NCBI GenBank assembly: GCA_963281155.1
Contig: CAUJLY010000002.1
Span: forward strand, 6,386,001-6,450,000
Source of the DNA: Rhabditophanes sp. KR3021
Lineage: Eukaryota > Nematoda > Chromadorea > Rhabditida > Alloionematidae
Length of the DNA: 64,000 nucleotides
Direction of reading: 5' to 3'
The position numbers and the translations under genes are program-made. Shown piece after piece: positions 24,401 to 36,223 of this stretch. Below the pieces are notes generated by a model. The model did not search any database and had not been told where the DNA came from. It was given only the letters and a program-made list of their open reading frames with translations. Within the stretch, counting starts at the first letter, position 1. The number at the start of each line of letters is the position of its first letter.

Positions 24401-25992
24401 AATGCTCTTTGGAGGATCTTTTAAGGCAATTACGCCGACTTGTTCGAGATTCAATGGATTGGAGGGAGTATTTTTGATGGTCATTACTCTTATTTCCGTG
24501 TCATTCCAAGTTATCAATCCATCATTATCTGAAATATAGAAGAATTTAAAAGGTGCCGTTATTTGAAAGTCCTTTGTCTCCGATGGGGGAGCACATTTTA
24601 TCATATTAAGGCCAGTCGGACTAGTTTGAATAACTATATAATTCTTGGAAGAAGTAAACAATAAAGTTTGATCTTGATACATAACAATTTGATTATTAGC
24701 TATGATGGCCAAAATATTCGTTATAGCACTAGAGGTAAGAGACGTAATTTGGCCAGGAATAACAATAGCCTTTTGTAGTTTCCATTGCTGATCCACCATC
24801 CTTTTATTTTCCTTCCTGATTCTCTTCCAGGCAGCTACTTTATTTCTGGAAGTGATACCATAGATAAGTTCCTTTCGTTGATTATAAACCATATCAATGA
24901 TGGCTTCATCAAATTCGTATCCTTTTTCTGGAATCAACTTAAAAATTGCACTATCTTCAGTTAGGTCCCAAACTCTTATCTCACGATCCCCATAACAGAA
25001 AGCAAGACTGCCTTTCATTAATTTAATCATTTTGAAAATATTCTTCTTCCCAGACATTTTTACCCTTAGTTTTTCTGTAAATTTGTCCCCTTCATTTAAT
25101 GATTTGATGAGAATATGATGGACATGAAAAGCTTCTGTTAGCACAACTAACAAATTTTTTTCTGGCACATCAAGTATCTGGATCGGTGGACTTTCAAAAG
25201 CATAACGTTCAATCGGCTCTTTATTCTCATTTTCAATTGAATAAAGAAGTTGTGCTTTAGTGACAAAAATAAAAACAATCGAAACATCTTCCCCATCCAC
25301 AACTTCCCTCTCAAATATCTCAACTTCATTTTTAACAGTGTCCTCTTTTTTAGTCAACACATGTCTCTGAACCTTCCTCTGCAAAGCCTCGATATACTGC
25401 CTCTCCTCAGCCGTAATCTCGGACCCATGTTCCTCATCCTCGACCTTATTAATATTCGACCCAAACTTAGTATTAACTAATCTCGAGGTCGCTGCAATAA
25501 CCTTACTCTTAACATCAAACTTCTTATGCGGAAGAAAAATTCTTAATTTAGTCATATTTTCAGGCATATTAAAGATCATTCCTACACCTAGGGAGTCTCC
25601 AACAAATAATTGCTTTCCATTTACGCTCCATTCAAGGCAACTTATGTCGAGTAGGTCATCTACGTTCTCTAGTAAATCATATTCTTTTTCTTTGTCCTTG
25701 CTTATTAAAGTGACTTGGCCTGTTTTCCAGGCTACGGCAAGGACACTTATTTTGGGATGCCATTGCATCGATGAGACGGCACATTTTTTACGGTAATTTG
25801 TTTGGTAATGGGTTTTTACTGTCTAAATTGAATTAAGGTCGATTATTTTGGGAGATTACTCACTTTTCGATCGGTAAAGGCGATGTATCCACCATACTCA
25901 ACATTGTAATTGGCCACAGCCATAACATCTAGTACGGGGTGCCATAATAAACAATTATGCACAATAGATGATTCAGATTTTTGATCTGTCAT
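21457..25992 (-). CDS. IFT140, intraflagellar transport complex A subunit, one frameshift
   Basis: Retrograde intraflagellar transport protein, with N-terminal WD40 propellers and a long C-terminal TPR solenoid. Exon 1 (25864-25992) encodes MTDQKSESSIVHNCLLWHP, matching the first blade. A 41-nt intron leads into one very long exon (21457-25822). Blades include VSSMQWHPKISVLAVAWKTG, close to human LCWHPTRLVLAVGWETG. The solenoid begins near ESVWTHMAQMCVKTRRLDVA. At GCTATTAAGACTAGCC (minus strand, about 22743-22744) the frame changes: YGSAI continues in the next frame as RLAKEHQMNDRLANLAIY. Removing one A restores about 1497 residues (human 1462). The C. elegans orthologue is che-11. Confidence 0.88.
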
Positions 25993-26917
25993 TTCAGTAA
26001 ATAAACTGACGTGCAAATAAAGTATAATAAACGATATACATAAGGTAAAATAAATCAATTGCCAATTGGAATGCTAATCTTTAGTTGCCATGGCAACCAA
26101 AAAAAAATTAACATGTGATGATTAAAAATATTTGGTAATAAGCCTTTTGAAAAGTGCCTGCCGACTCACTTACTTCTTTGCTGCTTCAAGACTGGTAAAT
26201 CAATCCATCAGTTCTTGAGGAAACTAAAACTGAGTGCGCCGCAAACTTCGTTTTCAGGGAAGCGCATTAAGGATATGTAGATATATTTATATAAGTTTGT
26301 ATTTAAATGTGTGTAAATTGTATTTAAATGTGTGTAAATTGTATTTAAATTTGTTATAAGCTGGTTCATTAAGTTTAGGAATAAATTGATGTTTCTTTGG
26401 GTTTATGGATTATGTATATAAATAAATTGAAGTTTCTTTGGGTTAATAAATTAAATTTAAATATATTGACATTTTCTTCAAAATATAAGTACCTTGACAA
26501 CGGTTGGGATTTTAAATAACTTTTATTTGACAACCTTTATTTGTCCAATTTAAGTTTAATTATTTTTATAAAAGACAAACCTTTTTACGAGAAAATATTT
26601 TTAATTTAAATAAAACAGTAACAATTAAATAAAAAAGAGAAGGAGGTGTAACTGTTGATTGATAATTTGTGTAGAACCAAAGATAGGAGGGACATCCAGA
26701 GACAGAATTAGAAGGTAATTATTAATTTTATGGATGATCTCATTTAGCGTGAACTTTTCAACATTTCGTGAATTCATATTAAAAAAGTGGTCAATAGTTT
26801 TAAGATTTTAAAGGTTTGAGATCAACGATATAAGCTAAATAAATAATTTGTCTTTTTTTGAATTTTATATTAATTTTTTTGAGCTTATTATTTTATAGCG
26901 TATATGCTTCTCACCTC
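25993..26917. other. Spacer upstream of IFT140
   Basis: About 925 nt, very AT-rich, between the IFT140 start and the 3' end of the KH-domain gene. It contains a short tandem repeat (26299-26350) and a pair of related 29-nt segments with TTTCTTTGGG near 26380 and 26421. No gene was recognised. Confidence 0.45.
26299..26350. repeat. 21-nt tandem repeat, 2.5 copies
   Basis: The unit GTATTTAAATGTGTGTAAATT occurs at 26299-26319 and 26320-26340, with a partial third copy to 26350. Copies one and two are identical. It lies in non-coding DNA upstream of IFT140. Confidence 0.85.
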
Positions 26918-28402
26918 TCAATGATGTTGATTCCCAGATGGCATGAAGCCACCCCGACCTGGTGGCATTCCTCGGCCGCCTCGCATTCCACGACCTCCAC
27001 GATCTCCGAAGTTCCCTCTTGGTGGACCCCCTCGGCCTCCTCTGTCTCCCCCGCGATTGAATCCTCCCCTGCCACGATCGCCGCCGGGGCCATTGTAAGG
27101 ACCACCTCCATTGTATGCTGGGCCATATCCTGGTCCTCCGCCACCTTGGTAATTGTTGGAGTGGAATTGTGGGGGACCTCCTCTGTGACCACCGCCTCTG
27201 CCACGCATCATATGACCACCTCTTGCTGATAGTGATCTATCTCTGTCTTCACCACCACTTCCTCTAGGTCTCTTTGACATAAATGGAGCGTTTCCTTGCA
27301 TTGGAGGCCCTGCTCTTTTCTGCCCTCTGCCGCCCTCACCTTGGAATGGAATGAAATCGTCACTGTTTTCATTTGGAGGATAAGCAGCATCGTCTCCACC
27401 AGGTTCTGTACCTCCATTGGGAATTCCATTCTCATTGAAAGTGTTCTCGGTAAAGTCGGTTGTCTCCTCACCTCCTTCGCCAGCATCCTTTTGCTGCTCG
27501 TACTTGTTTTCTTGTGCCTCACTATTTTCTTGGTGGACTCCTTGGTTTCTATGAGTCAGGTAGTTGTTGGCAGCATTATTAGTTTGCTCATCATCCTGCG
27601 CATTAAGCTTTGTTGGGTCAACATTAGGGATGCCTAATAAACTGGTCAAGTCAGCTTCCTTGACAGGTTTCATTAATTCTGTTAAGACGCTGATTACTCC
27701 GGCTACTCTTTCATATGCTACACATGGAACAGCTGTTGTCTCGATCTTGACATGAAGAGGCCCTCCGTAGTGAGCGTACTCTGACTGGCCAGTGTTGAGG
27801 AGACTCATTTCCTTTTCTTTGTCCTTAGTACTTCCTTTTCCTAACACATAAACGTGACATCTGAACTTTTTCGCAATAGCTTGCAAAGTCGTTCCCTTTG
27901 GTCCCATCAATTTGCCGACATAATTGAACTAAATGGAAATGTAAATAAAAAACCACCATCTAAACTTACTTGAGGGTGTCTAAAAGTAGGTACGAGAACC
28001 TTCTTAATAATCTTGATGTGTTTCTCAACGTCGACTTCCAACCAATCTGGTTCAATGTTGTTTTGGAGTCTCTCCTGTTCAAATATCAATAATCTTCTCC
28101 CATTTTTGAATTGAAGTCCGTAGTCTCCACTGTTGTCGATGATGTTCACTTCGTGCCCAATCTCTCTTGAAACAACGGTAATTTCGTGGTCGAGAGGACT
28201 TGGGATGATATGACCGATTCCGCCTTCGTGTTTAGATTGTCCGTGGGGTCCCCGATAACTATTCATCGGATATTGGGAAGACGCTGTATTGAAGTTACTG
28301 TTCTCGCCATATCCATAGTTTGGAGTATCCACTGGGTACTAAAAATGATTATTATGCTTAATCAAAGATCCTACAACTTACATTAGAATAATTTGAGTCC
28401 AT
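26918..28402 (-). CDS. STAR/Sam68-like KH-domain RNA-binding protein with RGG tail
   Basis: RNA-binding protein of the KHDRBS/Sam68 type, expected in the nucleus for splicing or mRNA control. Exons 28382-28402 (only seven codons), 27970-28338 and 26918-27928 join in phase 0 across 43- and 41-nt introns and give 466 residues. The KH/QUA region reads IIKKVLVPTFRHPQFNYVGK, LMGPKGTTLQAIAKKFRCH, VLGKGSTKDKEKE and then LHVKIE, parallel to Sam68 (FNFVGKILGPQGNTIKRL, VLGKGSMRDKAKEEEL). The intron falls within the KH core. A Glu/Asn-rich linker follows. The last 110 residues are Gly/Arg-rich RGG repeats (GGDRGRGGFNRGGDRGGRGG). Confidence 0.88.
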
Positions 28403-30489
28403 CCTTTAAGAATAAGTCTCACTAAATAGTTTTGGTTCTGTAAATGGATGATTTTAAGTGTCGAAAAAGGGCTTGATGTAGTGTGTGGCAAAAACGTTTC
28501 TCCAAAAATGTGTATACCTATTTTATTGGTAAGACAAAGGAAGCACAGTGCAGAGAGAGATCAGACTATGCCAGTTAAAGAGAGGATGGGTTCAACTTTT
28601 AAATGATGAACAATTGATTTGTTTGCTTGAGACTTGTTTAAAGATGCTTTTATGTACTTTGGATTTAAATGCTAAATGTGTTGGCAATTAAAGTCATTTC
28701 CACAAACTTCAGATCAATAAACTACCAATTTGGGCACTTATGGACAAGTTATTAAAGCATTAACGCAGAATAGCATATTAATTGCAACTTTTAGGTACTA
28801 GTTCCTAATTAATTTTACGCATAAATATTAGCACGTCCTTCAAAAAGCAAAAAACAGTAACACTTAATCTAAAATGATATTATATTATTACTAAATATCA
28901 TATTATTGTGGCAATTTATTCAAACTTTCTTGTATACATAGAAGCTACACACATCGAAAGACTAATCAACTGATCCTCTATGAATGAGTTAGTAAAGCAT
29001 TTTAGACTAAATTAATGTTAGGTATTCGTACAAGATAGATGTCAAAAGAATAAGAGTTTATCATGTCCTAAGAATATTTTAACTCCTAATAAGAAGGCAT
29101 AAAGATTAAATCTACGAAGAAGTTATGAGTAGAGCATCATGCTTGCATTTTATTTAAATACATTTCCATTTGACGCAGTATGTAATTAATATATTTAAAG
29201 TTGCATCGGAAGAAATTTGAATATTACTTGTTCCTTGTATAATGCCATCCTTTTGTAAAATTGGAACTTTGAGAAGCAATTATATAAAAGAATCTGAATG
29301 GCAATTTGAGCAGATAAATTTTGGAAGAGTCATTTTGTTTGAAGCCAATTTGATAATCATCTTTGAAGGACATAGTAGAATGCGTTTATCTATTTGCATT
29401 TATAATTTCAGAATATTTAAGAAAAAGAAAGAAGCTCAACACATGCCATGTTTTCAAAACTCGAAATAAAAATAATTTGCAGAAATGTTGGATACGGCAA
29501 TAATTTAACAAATGCTAAAATTAGAAGAGTAGGACTACATTGAAATTATGAATTAAAAGAAATAAAACTAATAATGAGCAAATTTGTTTGCAAATCAAAA
29601 AAATAAGACTAGTTGGAAGTATGCAACAACAAATTCAAATTTAATTTATTAGATCATAATACGTTATTAAAAGTGCGAAAGATAATATTAAATTGCAAAA
29701 AATATGTTCACATTATAATAACTTATCTAAATATGCCTGTCAAAATACATATGTCTATTATGACTAAAAATAAATGTTTGGATAACTTCTAATTTCCGAT
29801 AAAGTCTAATAATTCCCACCATCATCTATCACATTATACATTTAATTTAAAAAAGCAAATTACGTCCATTTACACTCAATATCAATGTTCTTGTTTCTAT
29901 ATGCATTTTCACTTTTTTTAATATAAGCATTTTTTAACAAAGTAGTTTCATTTTTGGTAAAACTCTTTCCTAAAAAGGCATTACCAATGTGCGAGATATT
30001 TGATGAACTCTTTCTTAGGAGATACATATTATTTAAAATAAGCATAGATATTCTCGGCTTCCGGAATGTGTGGGCTTTGCTGCTCCTTTTAATGCCATTA
30101 ACATTCAATAATTCAAATTATTAAATGAAATATTATCTTTTTTACATCAAAATTACTGTTCTGCATTTGGACCGAGTAAAAAATAATTTGACATTATTTG
30201 AATACGGAAGCACTTATTGTTGCCACTTTCCACGATTCCACATAGATGTATTTTAACATAATATTGTATTGAAAGGCTTCTTTTGGGATGCATAAACACA
30301 TTTTCGATCCATTTATTGCATTATTCTTTAAAGATCATCAACCCTGGATACTTTTTTAAAATTAATACCAATGTCCTTTTTCGCAATGCATAAAAACTTA
30401 TATTATAGCTCCTTAAGTAAAGTTTGTAAAAAAAGATATATTACTAACATCTCTAAGGATCATTAATCAAATTCATAATTTCAGACAAC
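28403..30489. other. Gene-poor stretch of 2.1 kb
   Basis: AT-rich DNA between the KH gene promoter and the nuclear-receptor-like gene. A 75-codon ATG frame on + (29242-29469) and an 82-codon frame without ATG on - (29860-30108) have no conserved content and are not called. No tRNA or other RNA gene was recognised. An acceptor TTTCAG lies just before the ATG at 30490. Confidence 0.4.
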
Positions 30490-31470
30490 ATGAAACACAC
30501 CAAAAAAGAACTAGAAGAAGTAAACAAATCCTTGGGCAGCTTTAATCTTTTTTGCTCTACTTTATCTGAAAAAGAAAAAGAAATGATTCAGAAGACATTA
30601 AATCAGTGTAATGGCTTTGTTATTTCCACCAATGAAAAAGAGTATAAATATTTTGTAAGTAAGACAAACTTTGATATTAACTTATTCGTTTAGTTAAAAG
30701 AAGATTACGACAGAAAAGTGTATCCAACAAATACATTTACACTGCATTTAAATTCAACCAAGAATATTTTGGTCTTAGGCAATCAAGAAAAGTGTAATGT
30801 TTGCGAGGAAGTGTACGAATATCTTGTTGATGTTAATAACAAATGCAAGGCATGTCAGAAGTGCGTTGAATTTTTTATGATGCAAGGTAAAAACAAAGTT
30901 ATCAAGGATTTTAGGTATTGTTATTCATTTAATAGTTTTTGTAAATGCATTAGTTGCAAATTCGTCAAATGTATTAGATTAGGATTTGGAGTGGTATTTA
31001 ATGAAACTGTTTTTCCAGTAAAATGTATTCTAAACAAAACTCAAAAGCACAATGTATCACACTTTAAAAAATGTGGACTATCTCCAAAACATACTCTTCC
31101 TCTTTCCGTATCATCTGCAACCAAAGGAAATAATATAAAAAGGATAAATTTTAACAAATTTGCAAAATTTGAGTCTAAATGTTTTTCTTTCAAAAACAAT
31201 AAGCAACTCTGCAAGTCATTTCCAGTAAATACATCCAGAAAAACAAAAGATTCTTTGAATGATATTTTGTTAAAATTTAATCTTGATGTCCCTTTACTTC
31301 ATCAAATTTATTCTTCACGAAAACGAATTTGCAGTTTATGTAATGCTGAAATTATTTCAACGCTCAAGAATCCATTTATGTCAGATCGAAATAGTTGCAA
31401 TAAGTCTATTTTATGTAGCATGTGCAGATTAAATAAACAAAGTATTTCAGCAATTTCAAAAGAAAATTAA
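30490..31470 (+). CDS. Degenerate nuclear-receptor-type zinc-finger protein
   Basis: Exons 30490-30654 and 30694-31470 join in phase 0 over a 39-nt intron and give 313 residues. The centre has a C4 arrangement like a nuclear-receptor DNA-binding domain: CNVC, then CKACQKCVEFF (the CxxC..FF turn of the first finger), then RYC, FCKC and CKFVKCIRLGF, which resembles the second-finger CRxxKCxxxGM. Spacing is irregular. A second Cys cluster follows (RICSLCNAEI ... CNKSILCSMCRL). No ligand-binding domain is visible. Another 65-codon ATG frame (31475-31672) starts four bases after the stop in the +1 frame and again holds CEVC and CHMC pairs, so the gene may continue. Nematodes have many divergent nuclear receptors. 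DNA binding is inferred only. Confidence 0.55.
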
Positions 31471-31474
31471 TAAA

Positions 31475-31672
31475 ATGTTGTCTGTTTCTGAAATGTGCCA
31501 TTTTATCAATTCCTTCACACCCATCCAAACAAATAGACAGATGAACATAGAAGCACTCTCAATTATTAAGCAAATATTTGGAGAAAATGCTAATAAATGT
31601 GAAGTTTGCCGCAATATCCTCTATCAAAGCAAGCGGGTATGCCATATGTGTCTCGGATTTGACCGACAATGA
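31475..31672 (+). CDS. Short Cys-pair frame, possible continuation of the preceding gene
   Basis: A 65-codon frame from ATG 31475, starting MLSVSEMCHFINSFTPIQTN and ending with a CEVC ... CHMCLGFDRQ zinc-ribbon-like pair. It starts four bases after the stop of the nuclear-receptor-like gene, in the next frame. It may be a separate small gene, a further exon reached by an unrecognised splice, or the tail of the upstream gene after a frame change. The shared CxxC pattern argues for one origin. Confidence 0.35.
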   Translation: MLSVSEMCHFINSFTPIQTNRQMNIEALSIIKQIFGENANKCEVCRNILYQSKRVCHMCLGFDRQ

Positions 31673-32458
31673 AACATAGCTAAAATGTCAAACTCAATAG
31701 TCTTTGTATGGTTGCTTAAGTTGTCAGGATGGAAAAAGTTATTCATTCGTTTAAGAAATTAAAGAACACAACAAATCAAAAACAAATTACATCAAACCCA
31801 TACACTTTAGATGTGTGTCATTGTATCAAATAACAAAACTTGTCACATGTAAAAAATGGGTGTATGTTTTCTTACAATCACCCCAAAACCAACCTCCAAC
31901 TCAACTATTGTTATAAATTCTCAAAAGAAATGTCGCTTTTTTGAGAATTGTTATTGTAGTCTGTACTCGCAGCCTTTACCCACTATAAAATTCTAAAAGT
32001 ACCCCTGTAGAACAGCATCAGCGTGACGTAACTTTTTCATTATCTAGTCAATTCTTCATTTCGAATTCCATTTAAACATAATTCCTTTTATTATCAATTA
32101 CGTACTATATTAGTACACATTTAGTACCTCGTTATTTTGTTAACTACATTATGCTTTCTATATAAAATGGAGTCTAAAAGATTTATCCACATAATTGCAT
32201 TTTAGTTTGAAGGACTAATAAAGAATATCTCTTTTAAAACAAATATTTTTAAAAATTTTCTATAAATACGTCTAAGGCTTTGATTACATACACTTTTATA
32301 TAAAGTTTAGTTATCAGACCAACTACTCTCCACCATTTGTTGTCATATTTCTTTCCAAGATCCTAGAGACAAGGGGCTATTGACGACTTGTTGTTGAAAA
32401 CAATAAATTTGGTATTTTAACGGACATTTTGGTTTCCATTTGACATTTTTTCTTTAAA
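31673..32458. other. Spacer before the Rabex-5 gene
   Basis: About 790 nt without conserved frames. It probably contains the Rabex-5 promoter; nothing specific was recognised. Confidence 0.4.
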
Positions 32459-34113
32459 ATGGAAGAAAAGAAGGCAAAATTTCATATCCCACAGCAACAA
32501 CTTGTAAGTTAATGTGGCCATACTGCCATGACTCATTACTTTTCAGAAATGTCGCAATGGATGTGGTCATTTCGGAACACCACAATGCCAAGGCCTCTGC
32601 TCCGTATGCTGGAAAGTATTCAACGTGGAAAACAAAAAGTTAAATGACTTCAACAAAAACAAGTACGTTTCCCAAAAAGACTTCCCTCTTAATAAACCAC
32701 TTTCCAGAACAGTGCTCCAAAGCACCAGTCGTCAAAATTCATTCGACAATAGTAGACCGAGTTTATCGATAAAAAATCTCCTGAAAAAGTCACCTTCATC
32801 ATTTGGTTCTACTCTCAGAGAAGCTACATCTACTTCTGCATCCATTCTGACTGGCTCACCGTTTAATTATGACTCGCAATCAGTAAATAACGTAGACACT
32901 AGGTACGTGACATCCATTTTGCTGAATATACTTAAATATTTTCTTTTTAAATATATACCCTGACTTACTTTCTTTATACATTCACTGTTCTTTAATATCT
33001 TTTTTCTATTTTTAGGGCTAGATCATTGTCTCCTGATAGCAATAAGATCATGGAAGATTACCAGGTTTATTTGACTGCTAGACTACCGAAAGCTCTGGCT
33101 AAGGATATTGACAAATCCGCCTCACAAGTAATTGCCAAATTATTCGAGGTAACCAAACATTAATGCATTCCTATTTAATTTTAAACAACCTTTAGAGTAC
33201 ATATCTAGGACCAGACGAACAATCCGAAATAGTCCAAAATTTTTACGAGACTCTCTGGAATAAGCTCTTAAATGCAGCTGCCTTATACAGAACTACTCAC
33301 CATATAGACGTCTTTGAGTGCGTTACAACAATAGAAAAAGTCATCTGTATCAGATGTTACGACCTTTTCTTTGGAAATAACTCAGAAGAGGAAATAGAGG
33401 ATATTTCATTGCAAGATAGGATTCGTTCTTTGAATTGGGTAAACAATGGATTTCTCGAGACGTGCCTTAATTTTTCTGCTCCCAAAGTGCGTGATTTAAT
33501 TGATGAAGCAGTTGCCAAGATAATTGATATCAATGTGTATAAGAGTGCAGAGGGTAAATTAAATAGTTTGATTGGGTGTTGTGTAAAAATACTGGAAGCA
33601 CTTAAGGAATCAATGAGCGGTGTTCCACCTTCTGCTGATGAATTTTTGCCAGGCCTGATTTATGTCATCTTAAGGGCAAATCCACCCCTTATACAATCAA
33701 ATATGAAATTTATCTCCCGTTTTGCACATGAAAATCGCGTGATCAAGGGTGAAAGTGGATACTATTTTACTAATTTGTCATGTGCAATTCAATACATTCA
33801 AAACTTGAATGCAGCCAGCCTTAACATGCAACAAAAGGAATTTGATGCATATGTTAGTGGAAAACTTTCTCTTCCATTGGTAAAGGAAAATTGCCTTTGC
33901 AATGAGTCGGTCATTAAGATGCAAAAATTGTTAGATGAAACTACTCAAGTCGGTGAAGATCAAATGCTTCTACATAAACGAATCCAGGATTTTGAGTGCA
34001 CTATGGAAGGTGAAAAAATAGCTTTTATTTCGGAGATTGGTGAATTTAAAAATGCCCATCCTTCAAAAGAATTGCTTGAGGTTATTGATGAACTTAAGTT
34101 GGAGAATGAATGA
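32459..34113 (+). CDS. Rabex-5-like Rab5 GEF: A20 zinc finger plus VPS9 domain
   Basis: Guanine-nucleotide exchange factor for RAB-5 on early endosomes. Four exons, 32459-32503, 32547-32902, 33016-33148 and 33196-34113, give 483 residues with all phases consistent. The A20-type finger is formed across the first junction: KCRNGCGHFGTPQCQGLCSV. A Ser-rich linker follows. The helical bundle and VPS9 domain include EKVICIRCYDLFFG, DRIRSLNWV, IGCCVKILEALKES, PSADEFLPGLIYVILRANPP (the VPS9 core with the conserved Asp) and GYYFTNLSCAIQYI. Organisation and order match RABGEF1; the C. elegans orthologue is rabx-5. The family's C-terminal coiled coil is short here. Confidence 0.92.
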
Positions 34114-34328
34114 GTAAATAATGATTTTTCTATGTTAATTAAAATTATGCAATCCGAACTTTTATAATTATTTCCCTTTCATGTGTATAGAACTTTAAAA
34201 TAAACAAAGTTTGTATTAAGCGTTTAAGTAAATAAATTGGTTTATTCAAAGTAATATTATTCCACACTTTTGCATTTACTTCGTTCAAGGAAAGGTGGTT
34301 GTTTCTATTTTTTAAATATACTCAAAAA

Positions 34329-34841
34329 ATGTCTAAGTATGAAAACGTGTTTATGGAGAAAGCCTTTAAGCAAGCTGAGTTAGCCTATGCGAAGCAAGAG
34401 GTTCCGGTCGGATGCGTATTTGTCTATCGAGGAAATGTAATTGGTCGTGGGCATAATTTAGTTAATGTAACAAAAAATCCGACTAGACATGCTGAGATGG
34501 TGGCTTTTGATGAGGTGAGAGAATATTGCAATTTAGAAGGTCTGGATGTTGCAAGTATTGTGGGTGAATTGGAGTTATTTGTCACGTTAGAACCGTGTAT
34601 AATGTGTGCTTCTGCCATGATTCAACTTGGAATCAAAGAAATAACATATGCTGCGTCGAATGAGCGCTTTGGTGGGATGACAAGTTGTTCATCAATAGAT
34701 AATTATGGAAGAAGAGCCCCGAACTTCAAATTTAATCCAAATGTTGATGAGGAACGGTCTATTGAAATGCTAAGAAAGTTTTACGACCGAGAAAATGTCG
34801 CAGCGCCAGAAGAGAAAAGAAAGCTGAAGAAGACTAAATGA
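34329..34841 (+). CDS. ADAT2-type tRNA adenosine deaminase
   Basis: Catalytic subunit that deaminates A34 to inosine in tRNA anticodons, working with ADAT3. Single exon of 170 residues. The ATG at 34329 was chosen because it gives MSKYENVFMEKAFKQAELA; the open frame extends upstream without another ATG. The zinc site is complete: HAEMVAFDEV (His and catalytic Glu) and PCIMCASAMIQLGI (PCxxC). FGGMTSCSSI and a basic Lys-rich tail (EEKRKLKKTK), usual for tRNA binding in ADAT2, are also present. It starts 215 nt after the Rabex-5 stop on the same strand. Confidence 0.93.
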   Translation: MSKYENVFMEKAFKQAELAYAKQEVPVGCVFVYRGNVIGRGHNLVNVTKNPTRHAEMVAFDEVREYCNLEGLDVASIVGELELFVTLEPCIMCASAMIQLGIKEITYAASNERFGGMTSCSSIDNYGRRAPNFKFNPNVDEERSIEMLRKFYDRENVAAPEEKRKLKKTK

Positions 34842-36223
34842 AATGGTAATCAACTTGACTCTTGTACATTTTTCGAGCCAACATATCGTAAAATATTTTC
34901 AATCTTTTAAATAATGTTTAATTTTAATAAATTTTTTATCACAATGTGTTTAATCTTGAAATTCAACCAAATATAAATATTCTTTCCATTTGAAAATCCA
35001 CTCTTATAGTCTTTATCCTTCCTAAATAAATTGTTGTGCTAATAGGTCTTTTATTAGGAGAACAAAAAGCCTGATATAATAATGCATCATTCTTTTGTTT
35101 CATTAAAACGTTTGTATTCAAGTTAAAGAATAAATCTACTCATCATTTCAGTAGCAATAGATTCGTATAACAATTCACTGTGATTGCTTGTTGGATCAAG
35201 AGGGTAATATCAAGCATAATGTTTAACTATAATTTCATTATCACAAGTAGATTGAATTAAGGATTAATTCGGCAAAAAGAATGTTTATCACACGTATATT
35301 CATGTAATAAATAGTTTAAATGTGTATCAAATATAATATTTAATCCAATATTCTGCAAAACTCACGATATAGTTATCATACTTATTTGTATTTAAACTAA
35401 AAAGGAAAATGTCCAGATCGTTTTAAAAATTAAAACAAATGTTTTTAATTAAAGAATAAAATCTTTAAATTGTAGCTACAAGTTTCAGTATATGCGTTAA
35501 CAGTCTTTATAAATTGACGGTTACAAATTTGTCAAAATGCAGAAATTTTAGTACAACTTTGATTGTTTGGTGAACAATCTCCTAGTCTTTCCAATCAAAA
35601 ACTTTACAATTTGCATTTAAAAAACTTCATAAATTGTCCCACAAATTTATAGAAATTGTAGCAGCAATTTCCTAGTGCACGGCAGTACTGGAGACGTGTA
35701 TTTTATTTTTGTGTGAATGACCCTTATTTAGATAATAACTTCCCGAATAAAATTAATATTCGTCCTCAAACATACATAATTAAACAGAAAGCTGAGAACT
35801 GCACCAATGCTTTCAATAACAGTGATGGAATAACATCCATGTGTATTTATATCTCTTCAAGAAGACCAATAAACAAATTTTTTAAAGTTCAAATTAAAAA
35901 AATGTTATCTTATAATGTGGTATTCACGAGAAATATGAATGTTAACTCTTCCAAGAACTATAAATTTTAATATAACTCTAAATACCATTCTATCCAATTA
36001 GGGTAATTTTAAACTAAAAAGTTTAATCTATCATATGTATTGTAAACTAGTTTAAAATTACTTATTAAATATTATTAAATAAAACGGAAATTTATATATC
36101 TGAAGGTTTTCAAGTAAATTATCCACAAAATTAATTTAATTGTACATTAAGTACATATTTATAAAGGTTTGAGGTTGTCATATTTAGGCGAAAATAGTTC
36201 ACATTGCTAACGTCTATTTTATA
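34842..36223. other. Non-coding spacer of 1.4 kb
   Basis: Very AT-rich DNA between ADAT2 and a 7TM receptor gene. One 85-codon frame without ATG (35713-35970) has no recognisable content. Nothing else was recognised. Confidence 0.4.

Noticed and set aside
26858..27637. Several overlapping frames on + and a second minus frame over the RGG region
   Set aside because: They mirror the Gly/Arg-rich codons of the Sam68-like gene and have no independent support.
29242..30108. Two open frames of 75 and 82 codons in the 2-kb gap
   Set aside because: One lacks an ATG; both have AT-driven composition and no motif or flanking splice structure.
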